This document shows positions 45,729 through 52,871 of a DNA stretch of 52,871 bases, one piece after another (position 1 is the stretch's first letter; each line of letters begins with the position of its first letter). Below the pieces are notes generated by a model. The model was not told the origin of the DNA. It searched no databases and saw only the letters and a list, made by a program, of their open reading frames with translations. The stretch covers positions 1 to 52,871 of the forward strand of contig NZ_WOFU01000017.1 in the NCBI RefSeq assembly GCF_016879755.1. The letters are read 5' to 3'. This DNA is from Bacillus sp. B15-48 (GTDB lineage Bacteria; Bacillota; Bacilli; Bacillales; Cytobacillaceae). The translations under genes were made by a program, and so were the position numbers.

Positions 45729-46895
45729 TTATTTTTGGTAAAGTTTTGGTAAAATTCGACCTGCAATGTGTACCATGATTTCTGAAGTACCTCCACCAAT
45801 TGCCATACCACGTGCATCAACCCATAGACGGCCAACACGTGTATCTTTTGTATATCCAATCCCGCCGAAAATTTGTAAAGCATCATCGGTAATCTCCGTT
45901 GTTACTTCATTACTGTAATGCTTCAATAAGGCAGTACTTAATCTTACATCCATGCGATTGTCATTTTCCCAAGCGGTTTTATATAAAAGGTTACGTAAAT
46001 TTTGTAGTTTGATTTCCATACGCACTAATTTCTCTTGGATCAATTGATAGTTTTTAATTTCTTTCCCGAATGTTGTTCGTTGTGAAACATATGCAGCAGC
46101 ATCATCCATCGCAGCTTGCGCTAATCCCAAATTATTGGCACATACATTTAATCGTTCAGTTTCAAAGTTTTTCATTAAATAATAGAAGCCTTGCCCCTTT
46201 TCACCTAAACGATATTCTTCTTTCAACTCCACATCGTTAAAATAGTAGTCACAGAAAGGAATTAAATCCGTACCAATTTTTTCAGCTGGAACAATATCAA
46301 TACCTGGTAAGCTCATAGGAATTAACCATAGAGAGTGGCTTTTATTCGTTCTAGATGGGTCATCATCTTTTGCAACGATAATGCAGTATTCTGCATCGGT
46401 CCCATTGGAGATCCAACATTTATTTCCGTTTAAAATGAACTCATCACCAACTTGTTTTACAACAGTGCTCATTCCTTGACTGTCTGACCCAGCGTTTGGC
46501 TCCGATAAAGCCAAGACGATATTTGCTTTTCCAGTCGCCTTATATTTTTGTACAATTTCTTCTGTTTGCTCTTTAGTCCCAAAGTGAGTTAAATCGTTCA
46601 TACATTGCATGGCGATTAAAAATGGCATCTGGACTCCTGCACATCGTTGTAATTCTTCTAGTACTAGAACCTGAGTCATGCTATCTGAAGTGATTCCGCC
46701 AGCTTCTTCTGGTAACCCTAAAAGTCCGAAACCAGCTTCTGTCCAAGACTTATAAATATGGGCTGGAACACGATGATTTTTGCACCATTCTTTTACATCT
46801 TCTTCTGTGAAATTTCGTTCACACCATTCGCGAACACTTTCAACCATTAGTTCTTGTTCTTCCGTTATGTGGTAATACTCGTATGAACTAATCAT
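45729..46895 (-). CDS. Acyl-CoA dehydrogenase
   Basis: A 388-residue flavoprotein with family motifs ALSEPNAGSDSQGM, NGNKCWISNG, RTTFGKEI, and DALQIFGGIGYTKDTRVGRLWVDARG. The position usually holding the catalytic Glu of short-chain enzymes reads GGGTSEI, so Gly. The base is probably the Glu in NFETERLNV, as in isovaleryl- and long-chain enzymes. It is first in an operon with etfB and etfA, an arrangement like bcd-etfBA and carCDE. GGAGG lies before the ATG. The acyl substrate is unknown. Confidence 0.92.
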   Translation of the reverse strand: MISSYEYYHITEEQELMVESVREWCERNFTEEDVKEWCKNHRVPAHIYKSWTEAGFGLLGLPEEAGGITSDSMTQVLVLEELQRCAGVQMPFLIAMQCMNDLTHFGTKEQTEEIVQKYKATGKANIVLALSEPNAGSDSQGMSTVVKQVGDEFILNGNKCWISNGTDAEYCIIVAKDDDPSRTNKSHSLWLIPMSLPGIDIVPAEKIGTDLIPFCDYYFNDVELKEEYRLGEKGQGFYYLMKNFETERLNVCANNLGLAQAAMDDAAAYVSQRTTFGKEIKNYQLIQEKLVRMEIKLQNLRNLLYKTAWENDNRMDVRLSTALLKHYSNEVTTEITDDALQIFGGIGYTKDTRVGRLWVDARGMAIGGGTSEIMVHIAGRILPKLYQK

Positions 46896-46943
46896 TATAA
46901 AACCTCCATATCTCTTAAAGACTTAATTTTTAGCAGTCTTTTA

Positions 46944-47200
46944 ATAAAGTGAAACTTCAGTCAGTGGGGGGTTTCTTCATCCCCCACTGATTGTTAGTCG
47001 CGCGGAGCCCGATTGATTTTTCTAAGGGCTGAAGCCCAAACAAAAATCTTATCACGCGGAGCCTGACTGGCGTTTCTAATGGCTGAAGCCCTAAGAAACA
47101 CCTTGTCTCACCAATCGGGCGTTTACTGGCTGTTGATCCCCCACTTACAATTCTTATTACTTTCGAATTCTTGAAGTGGGGGTCTTACAGCCAGTTAACC
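46944..47200. repeat. Highly structured repeat-like element with nested hairpins
   Basis: Four parts: hairpin CAGTGGGGG/CCCCCACTG (46962-46989); two related hairpins with GGCTGAAGCC cores, each preceded by CGCGGAGCC (near 47001 and 47054); a long-range pair GCCCGATTG/CAATCGGGC enclosing them; and a hairpin with outer arms ACTGGCTGT/ACAGCCAGT and inner CCCCCACTT/AAGTGGGGG (about 47125-47196). There is no coding frame. It could be a small non-autonomous element or a structured RNA. Confidence 0.65.
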
Positions 47201-47787
47201 TGCGATAAGTTTGTTAAGTAATTCACATTAATACTATATGCAAGTAACGTGCCAACTTAAAATTCTTATTTTCCACATATCGCTCATTATTTGTATTTAA
47301 ATCTGTACTAAAGCTTTCTCATTATCCTAACTTATTTTTTTACTTTCTATCCACATACCTAAACGACAGTTCATTTATTTCATTACGATGTTGCATAAGA
47401 CATAAAATCTTCTATGAAATTCGCTATGATTTCATTTTGTATCAATATAAATAATGAAAGCGCTTTAATTAATTGGGGGTGATTCATATTTGTATCACAA
47501 ATGATTAGATTCATTAAGGATGAGGCAAATGATGGCGGCGTTAGGGGGGGTCCAACAAAACGTTGGTCTTATAAATATTTGCCAATCAATCGTTTGTTAA
47601 TGGTTGGTTCAAACTGTATTCCTCTAAAACTTTTCTGAATGTTGATTTCACTGCGTCCGAAAAATAAACGGAAAAATTACGGCTAAACTGGGAAATATCG
47701 ATATTTGCTTCAAAATAAGGGGAGTTTTGACGTTTTAATATCATTGAACCCGCACAGATAAAACAGGATTCAAGCGCCAATTTTAAA
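47201..47787. other. Gene-poor region before the transposase remnant
   Basis: A minus-strand frame of 64 codons (47586-47780) has no recognisable family and I do not call it. A catabolite-repression-like site lies at 47455-47468, followed by a ribosome-site-like GGGGGTGA with no gene behind it. This looks like a decayed remnant. Confidence 0.45.
47455..47468. promoter_or_regulatory. cre-like (CcpA) site without an intact target
   Basis: TGAAAGCGCTTTAA matches the cre consensus TGWNANCGNTNWCA with one mismatch. No intact gene starts nearby on the plus strand; the nearest minus-strand start is 560 bp away. Confidence 0.4.
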
Positions 47788-48096
47788 TTTACGCATGTGA
47801 AGACTGTACAGATTGTCCATTGCGAACGTCATGTAGCGCGAGAAGGTACTAACCGTAAGCTGATAATCAATGAAAAATGGGAACAACAAAAAGAACAGGT
47901 ACGAGAGAAGCTTTCAGAAGAGAAAACAGGCGCGATTTACCGTCATCTGAAAATCGATGTAGAACCAGTTTTTGGATTCTTGGAAGCTAATTTAGGTTTC
48001 ACTCGATTTTCAGTCCATGGAAAATTGAAGGTTGAGAACGATGTTGGCCTCGCATTGATGGCCGTTAATTTAAGAAAATACATAGTAAGGACGTAA
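47788..48096 (+). pseudogene. C-terminal remnant of an IS1182-like transposase
   Basis: The end of an IS1182-type DDE transposase: KIDVEPVFGFLEANLGFTRF with the catalytic Glu, and GLALMAVNLRKY at the end. Just upstream a Cys-rich block (CEDCTDCPLRTSC) typical of the family lies in another frame, so there is a frameshift near 47847. The first three-quarters of the gene are missing. Confidence 0.85.
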
Positions 48097-48121
48097 GGCT
48101 TACCTTAAAATATAGGATTTA

Positions 48122-48163
48122 AATGAAAAAAGGTGAAACCGACGTCGATTTCACCTTTTTTCT
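48122..48163. terminator. Bidirectional terminator
   Basis: AAAAAAGGTGAAA and TTTCACCTTTTTT are perfect complements around a CGACGTCG-containing loop. A and T tracts serve both strands: the dms operon on the minus strand and the remnant on the plus strand. Confidence 0.85.
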
Positions 48164-48225
48164 TATTTTAGAAACTAGTTATGTCCCAAGCTCAATTTTT
48201 CGAAAAATATCAGTCTATCCAATCG

Positions 48226-49086
48226 TCACATCGGTATACCGGTTGTATAGAAAACGAGTCTACCAAGAAATTCACCGACAATCACAAGGGCAAATGCCGT
48301 GTATACAAGGCTGAAACCTGCCTGTTGAATCTTTGATTTGGTAAATACATATCCAATCATAACTAGTCCAACGATAGATAGGACCCAGCGGATAATCGTA
48401 GGAACCGCTAATGAACCAGTCAGTAAGCTCGCAGACTCTAAACCTGCTGTTCCACTGGATGATAGTCCTGCTACAAAAACCGGCATGTACACTAATTGGA
48501 CAATAATTGCTGCTAATCCTACCAGCCCGATACCCTTTAAAACCGTAGTTAATCCTTCGGAACTTTCTTTACTTATGAGAATTGCCATCATTGAAACAAC
48601 TGCCCCGAAAAGAATAGTCGTTCCGTAAAACGCCAAGTACGTGTTAAGATCGGTCCAAGCTGGAAAAACGGTTGTCGCATAAATACTTGCCATACTAAAA
48701 ATCGAGACAAGCCCTACAATAGATGTAACCCAGCCAATGATTAAATTCCAGTTCCCTCTACGTTCCATCAAGTAGGATACAATCCAAAGCCCGAAGAATA
48801 AACCAGCAAAAAGAATTTCACGACTCAACCAGGATGTGGCGATATTCCCAAGGGAACGATACGCACCAAATGGATCTCCTAGGTGAAATATGGAGAAGAA
48901 CAGAGCAAGCACCGTTACCGGTCCGACAAAGAACATTCCCCGTTTTGTCACTTTAGTACTTACTTTCGAATCTATCTTATTCTGAAAAGAACGGATGATG
49001 ACGAAAAACAGATACGCCCCAACTGCCAATTGTGTTAATAAAGTGAATATTAACAAAGGCCATTCTTTCGCAAAAATCGTTAGCAT
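48226..49086 (-). CDS. dmsC: DmsC-family membrane anchor subunit
   Basis: A 286-residue protein with eight membrane segments and the DmsC pattern FHLGDPFGAY...TSWLSREI. It would oxidise menaquinol and feed electrons to DmsB. Last gene of the operon. Paralogous to 17592-18395. Confidence 0.88.
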   Translation of the reverse strand: MLTIFAKEWPLLIFTLLTQLAVGAYLFFVIIRSFQNKIDSKVSTKVTKRGMFFVGPVTVLALFFSIFHLGDPFGAYRSLGNIATSWLSREILFAGLFFGLWIVSYLMERRGNWNLIIGWVTSIVGLVSIFSMASIYATTVFPAWTDLNTYLAFYGTTILFGAVVSMMAILISKESSEGLTTVLKGIGLVGLAAIIVQLVYMPVFVAGLSSSGTAGLESASLLTGSLAVPTIIRWVLSIVGLVMIGYVFTKSKIQQAGFSLVYTAFALVIVGEFLGRLVFYTTGIPM

Positions 49087-49169
49087 TGGAAAACCTCCTT
49101 ATTTTGCTTATATCTCATATATTTGCCACCTACAGCATTACAGTTGGCTACAATATGATAAAACTTTCT

Positions 49170-49748
49170 TTACACATCCCTTTTCTTGTAATTCGATTCT
49201 AATGCACAGTTCTTAGGTTTAATTAGGAGAGATGGCGTCGTAACGCTAGCAGAAGGTAATATCGGAATCTCGCTTACTAAATCTCCATCATATTCCTTCT
49301 CTAATTCATCCAAATCACCAAACTTCAGACACCGCATCACACAGGCATCTACACAAGCTGGATTTTCACCTACGTCGCGCAAATCTATACAAGAGTTACA
49401 TTTTCCAATCTTTTTTTCATCTTCATTATATTTAGGTACGCTATATGGACAGTTCCAAGTACAATATTTACACCCGAAACATTTACTCGCATCATGTTGT
49501 ACTGTCCCGTCATCACCACGGTGCATTGCCCCAGTTGGGCAGCCCTCTATACATTTTGCTTCGGAACAATGATTGCATGAAGCTGAATAATGATAAATAT
49601 TTAAATTAGGGTAAATCCCCGTTTCATAAGTTGAGACTTGTCTAAATGTAACACCTGCCGTTAAATCGTTTTTATCATTACAGGCTATCTCACATGTTCG
49701 ACAACCTATGCAAGAACTTACATCAAAATAAAATCCTTTTTGGCCCAT
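49170..49748 (-). CDS. dmsB: DmsB-family 4Fe-4S subunit
   Basis: A 192-residue four-cluster ferredoxin subunit: CIGCRTCEIAC, CNHCSEAKCIEGCP, CFGCKYCTWNCP and CNSCIDLRDVGENPACVDAC. It connects DmsA to the anchor DmsC. It lies 19 bases after dmsA. Confidence 0.92.
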   Translation of the reverse strand: MGQKGFYFDVSSCIGCRTCEIACNDKNDLTAGVTFRQVSTYETGIYPNLNIYHYSASCNHCSEAKCIEGCPTGAMHRGDDGTVQHDASKCFGCKYCTWNCPYSVPKYNEDEKKIGKCNSCIDLRDVGENPACVDACVMRCLKFGDLDELEKEYDGDLVSEIPILPSASVTTPSLLIKPKNCALESNYKKRDV

Positions 49749-49767
49749 TACGATTCACTCTCCTTTC

Positions 49768-52371
49768 CTAATCCAAATTTACAGTTCTTAGAGGTGTTTC
49801 CCAGTCAGGAATCAACGGATCGCCCTGATATTTCTCAAAATTACAATTGTAGTTATTATATCCACTCACAGCCATGCCACTGCTAACTGGTCCGCAAAGG
49901 ACATTATCTGCACCTGCAGGGTCAATACCTTTCTCTTCATCCATATCCATCCAAGCACCATGAGGTAAGGCAATACAACCAGGCATTAAACTCTCCGTCA
50001 AGCTTGCATGACGTAAAATTTTTCCATGGTCGTTCCAAATAAGTACAGTATCTCCATCCTTTATTCCTTTTTCGGCTGCATCAGACGTATTAATATAGAT
50101 TGGATTCGTATAAGTTTTCCTTAGCCAAGGAATATTGTCAAAAACAGTATGCGAACGACGTAAATAGTGCGGATTGAAAATGAGATATGGATAATCACCC
50201 TTAACCTTGTTACCCCAGTCCGCAAAAGTAGTTTCATAACCTTCAACTGGTACAGTATAGGTTGGATAAGGCTTCCATTCAGCAGGACCGTAACCAAACC
50301 CATTTAGAGTATCCGCTTTCCAATCACTATAGATTTGAAATTTACCATTAGGCGAAGAGAGCGGATTATTTTCTGGATCTTTAACAAAATCTTCGTAACC
50401 AATAAAGCCGTATTGATCACCCTCAGAACGCTCGACTTGATAGACTCCCTTATCAATAAATTCCTTCAAGGAAATTTTACCTTGTTGCGGCTCACCCTTT
50501 ACTCCCCATTCAGCAATATCTGCAGCAGTAATGGTTACCAATGGTCCGTAGGTTTTCGCATCCTCAGCAATAACCTGACAGCTTGCTAATTCATTAAAGA
50601 ACTGCTGTTTTTCATCGAATGGCCATATTTCTTCTAGATTAATATCTAAACGTTTAGCTAATTCTTTTGCAATCCATTGATCACTCTTAGCTTCATAAAG
50701 TGGTTCTACAACCTGTGAGTAGCAAATAAGCATCTCTCTATTACCTGTTAATAAACCTCCACCAGCATTTTCCCAAGGTGTAGTTACAGGAAGAACAATA
50801 TCAGAATACTGGGCTTCAGGTTTGAAAAATTGAGCATGGGAAACGACAAAGTCAACTTTGCGATGGGCCTCAATCCCCCCTACCAAGTTAGGACTCGTTT
50901 GAAAACGTGCAAAGTTTTCCCAGTAAATCATACGAAGATCCAGGTCCTTAATATTTTTAGGTTCTGTAAAGAAACCAGTAGAGTTAAATTTACCATCAAG
51001 AACAGACTGCCAAAGGTTCGGAGCAGTAATGAAGTCCGTAATTGGATTTGGTACACCAGGGAGCCCTTTGTTGCCAGGAGTAACTAAAGCTGGTCCTCCA
51101 TTTGCTGCACCAGCGTGATATACGGACCCCGTAGAATGGCCCGGTTTGCCCATATGTCCTCCCATCGCACCAATTGCCATAAAAATTTGCGGGAAATTCT
51201 CCGCATTTTTATTACGAGCAGCCGCAAAACTATGCAAAAGAGCAACCTTTTTATCTTTGCGAATCTCTCTCGCATACCAGAGAATGTCTTCGATTGGTGT
51301 ACCGCAAATCTCCGTTGCCCATTGCGGTGTTTTCGGTTGACCATCATATTTACCTAAGACATAATCCATAAAATTTTCATTGATTTTAGCATCTTCAGGC
51401 ATATGGTCAGCATCGAAACCAACCGTGCAACGATTGAGAAAATCCCAATCAATAATCGGATTTTCTTTAGGATCATCTTCGGTAATCATCGTATAGGCTA
51501 CCGCCAACAGAAAAGCCGTATCTGTGCCTGGTCGTACACGAATCCATTTTGCATCATAAACAGCTGCGCTATAGTTGAAGTGTGGTCCAACAAAAACAAA
51601 TTGTGCTCCCGCTTTTTTGGCCTGCATTAAATGCCATGATGGGTTTCCTCCCGAAGACCATGCAGGGTTGCACCCATATAAAACAATCGTCTCAGAGTTT
51701 TTAAGGTCAAAACGGTCATTTGCATTACCTAAATCAAAAGTGGATAATCCTAATTTTGTAGCATCAAGACAATATGTTCCAAATGAATTTGAATCAGCTA
51801 TATTTAAATGACCACCCTTACTTGCTAAAACTTTGAAAACCTCTCCACCTCTGCCAATAACTGATTCAGGGCCGTGCTCTGCATAAATTCTTTTAATTTC
51901 ACCTGCTACAGCATCAAGTGCTTCGTCCCAAGAAATACGTACCCATTCATCCTTCCCTCGTAGAGATTTATCTCCTCCGCCAGGTTCCCAATGTTTACGT
52001 TTCATTGGATATTTCAAACGATCAGCCCCAAAGACCTGTTTCCGTTGGCTCCGACCACGAAGGCAGCCCCTTTGCTGTGGAAACTCAGGGCTGTCAGGAT
52101 GAGTATCATCCGTTTTTTGCCTAATAACTACACCGTCTACAACTAAAGCTTTATTGACGCATCTACCACCACAATTATGCCAACATGCAGCGGAGATCCA
52201 TGTTTCTTCACCGTTCAAAGCAGTTGCAGTAGCAGTATTATTTGTACCGGCAGTAGTAAGTTGAGTACCACAGCCAGAGAGTGCCAAAGAAGTAGTACCC
52301 GCAGCACTTGCGGCTAAGAATTTTCTCCGATTTAGTTTCTTATTCAATACACTATCGATAAGATTTCCCAT
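49768..52371 (-). CDS. dmsA: DmsA-family molybdopterin reductase, Tat-exported
   Basis: An 867-residue catalytic subunit. The Tat motif is NRRKFLA (residues 14-20), followed by a hydrophobic stretch ending LSGC (Cys34), which could also be a lipidation site. The [4Fe-4S] region has Cys63, Cys67 and Cys71 (CWHNCGGRC) and QRGCLRGRS, as in E. coli DmsA (ACLRGRS). RLKYPMKR, ISWDEALD and VLYGCNPAWSSGG mark the family. It likely reduces DMSO or another S- or N-oxide on the outer face of the membrane; the exact substrate is not readable from sequence. Confidence 0.92.
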   Translation of the reverse strand: MGNLIDSVLNKKLNRRKFLAASAAGTTSLALSGCGTQLTTAGTNNTATATALNGEETWISAACWHNCGGRCVNKALVVDGVVIRQKTDDTHPDSPEFPQQRGCLRGRSQRKQVFGADRLKYPMKRKHWEPGGGDKSLRGKDEWVRISWDEALDAVAGEIKRIYAEHGPESVIGRGGEVFKVLASKGGHLNIADSNSFGTYCLDATKLGLSTFDLGNANDRFDLKNSETIVLYGCNPAWSSGGNPSWHLMQAKKAGAQFVFVGPHFNYSAAVYDAKWIRVRPGTDTAFLLAVAYTMITEDDPKENPIIDWDFLNRCTVGFDADHMPEDAKINENFMDYVLGKYDGQPKTPQWATEICGTPIEDILWYAREIRKDKKVALLHSFAAARNKNAENFPQIFMAIGAMGGHMGKPGHSTGSVYHAGAANGGPALVTPGNKGLPGVPNPITDFITAPNLWQSVLDGKFNSTGFFTEPKNIKDLDLRMIYWENFARFQTSPNLVGGIEAHRKVDFVVSHAQFFKPEAQYSDIVLPVTTPWENAGGGLLTGNREMLICYSQVVEPLYEAKSDQWIAKELAKRLDINLEEIWPFDEKQQFFNELASCQVIAEDAKTYGPLVTITAADIAEWGVKGEPQQGKISLKEFIDKGVYQVERSEGDQYGFIGYEDFVKDPENNPLSSPNGKFQIYSDWKADTLNGFGYGPAEWKPYPTYTVPVEGYETTFADWGNKVKGDYPYLIFNPHYLRRSHTVFDNIPWLRKTYTNPIYINTSDAAEKGIKDGDTVLIWNDHGKILRHASLTESLMPGCIALPHGAWMDMDEEKGIDPAGADNVLCGPVSSGMAVSGYNNYNCNFEKYQGDPLIPDWETPLRTVNLD

Positions 52372-52635
52372 GCTATATTATTCCTCCTTTGTAACTTTGT
52401 TCATATAATATCTATTAAATTTAAGTATACAAGAAGGTTCAAAAAGCTGAATTGTAGCCTGAAACATAATTAACATATAAAAACTGTGGCTTTTTACAAA
52501 CGATATGGTAATAAAATGGATGATTAATGAACGAACTTTGAATAGTAATAAGTTGTCATATATATAAGGACGAAAATACTAGTTATTTATATTAACTAGT
52601 ATGAATTTCAATTTAATGTCACTTTTCCCAAAATA
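52372..52635. other. Intergenic region upstream of dmsA
   Basis: AT-rich, with no open frame. It should hold the dms promoter; I found no Fnr box of the TGTGA-N6-TCACA form. Confidence 0.4.
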
Positions 52636-52871
52636 ATAGAGTAGGCGCATGAAAATTTCATGCGCCTCTCACAGAACCGTACGTGCGGGTCATCGCATAC
52701 GGCTCCTCCATGATTATCCCCGTTGGGGATGATGTTCATTGTAGATATCTACAAGAGAAACAAGACCCTTCTCTTTATAAAACCATTTATTTGGAAGGGC
52801 CACGTTTACGGGTTTACACTTTGAACTTCTCCATGCATACATCCGAAGCTGTGGAAGTTCCCCTTTCCATT
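52636..52871 (-). mobile_element. Group II intron, 3' end (partial)
   Basis: On the minus strand the catalytic domain V is seen (52705-52674: GAGCCGTATGCG...CGCACGTACGGTTC with the AGC triad). Domain VI follows, a hairpin GGCGCATGAAA/TTTCATGCGCC ending CTACTCTATT. The 3' splice site is near 52636. Most of the intron lies beyond the window. Confidence 0.88.
52714..52871 (-). CDS. C-terminal end of the intron-encoded reverse transcriptase/maturase (partial)
   Basis: An open frame enters at the window edge and ends at TAA 52716-52714, giving about 52 residues with WKGELPQLRMYAWRSSK and WFYKEKGLVSLVDIY. The position directly before domain V is where such an ORF ends. The reverse transcriptase core is outside the window, so identity rests on context. 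Confidence 0.65.
   Translation of the reverse strand, partial: WKGELPQLRMYAWRSSKCKPVNVALPNKWFYKEKGLVSLVDIYNEHHPQRG

Noticed and set aside
47586-47780. 64-codon minus-strand open frame
   Set aside because: No recognisable family, and it lies in a decayed region beside an IS remnant. A chance frame is more likely.
52480-52502. Possible Fnr site near dmsA (TGTGG...TTACA)
   Set aside because: Half-sites are imperfect and two bases closer together than the TGTGA-N6-TCACA form.

Overview
The window looks like a chromosomal segment of a low-GC Gram-positive bacterium of the Bacillaceae that can live anaerobically. Support comes from strong GGAGG-type ribosome binding sites, Bacillus-type Fur and Zur operators, guanine riboswitches, a Bacillus-type 16S 5' end, and the order yeaC-yeaD-yebA-guaA-pbuG, which I know from Bacillus subtilis. 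Several sets of anaerobic respiratory Mo/Fe-S enzymes point to a facultative or strict anaerobe. Genus cannot be fixed from this window. Nearly everything is on the minus strand.

Layout. 1-8.5 kb: the 5' end of a 16S rRNA gene with two tandem promoters, then pbuG, guaA (each behind its own guanine riboswitch) and yebA-yeaD-yeaC. 8.8-12 kb: a GlcG/HbpS-like protein, an aldehyde dehydrogenase-family protein that lacks the usual catalytic Glu, and a metallo-beta-lactamase-fold hydrolase. 12-22 kb: a molybdenum enzyme region. A cytoplasmic molybdopterin oxidoreductase is divergent from a ferredoxin-like subunit and a PucR-type regulator, with a perfect Fnr-type box between them. Next to it is a full operon for a second, Tat-exported enzyme (lipoprotein, TorD-like chaperone, catalytic subunit, Fe-S subunit, DmsC-like anchor, polyferredoxin).

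22.6-29.7 kb: metals. A cadCA operon has an in-frame UGA in place of the first Cys of the CxxC metal site of CadA. It is followed by a tandem palindromic repeat array, a HAD hydrolase fragment, and a cobalt ECF transporter operon (His-rich lipoprotein, CbiM, CbiQ, CbiO, NikL/CbiL-like protein) behind a cobalamin riboswitch. 29.8-36.5 kb: an Opp/Nik-type ABC importer plus a MATE exporter, preceded by two near-consensus Zur boxes, so probably zinc-responsive. 36.6-41.5 kb: a siderophore ABC importer with a FhuF-like reductase behind a consensus Fur box.

41.7-46.9 kb: a divergent LysR/EamA pair and an acyl-CoA dehydrogenase-EtfB-EtfA operon whose EtfB resembles electron-bifurcating types. 46.9-48.2 kb: a scar region with a highly structured repeat and an IS1182-like transposase remnant. 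48.2-52.4 kb: a DmsABC operon. The window ends inside a group II intron (minus strand).

Together the genes describe an anaerobe-capable cell that invests in Mo/Fe-S redox enzymes and in separately sensed supply of iron (Fur), zinc (Zur) and cobalt (B12), with cadmium/zinc export.
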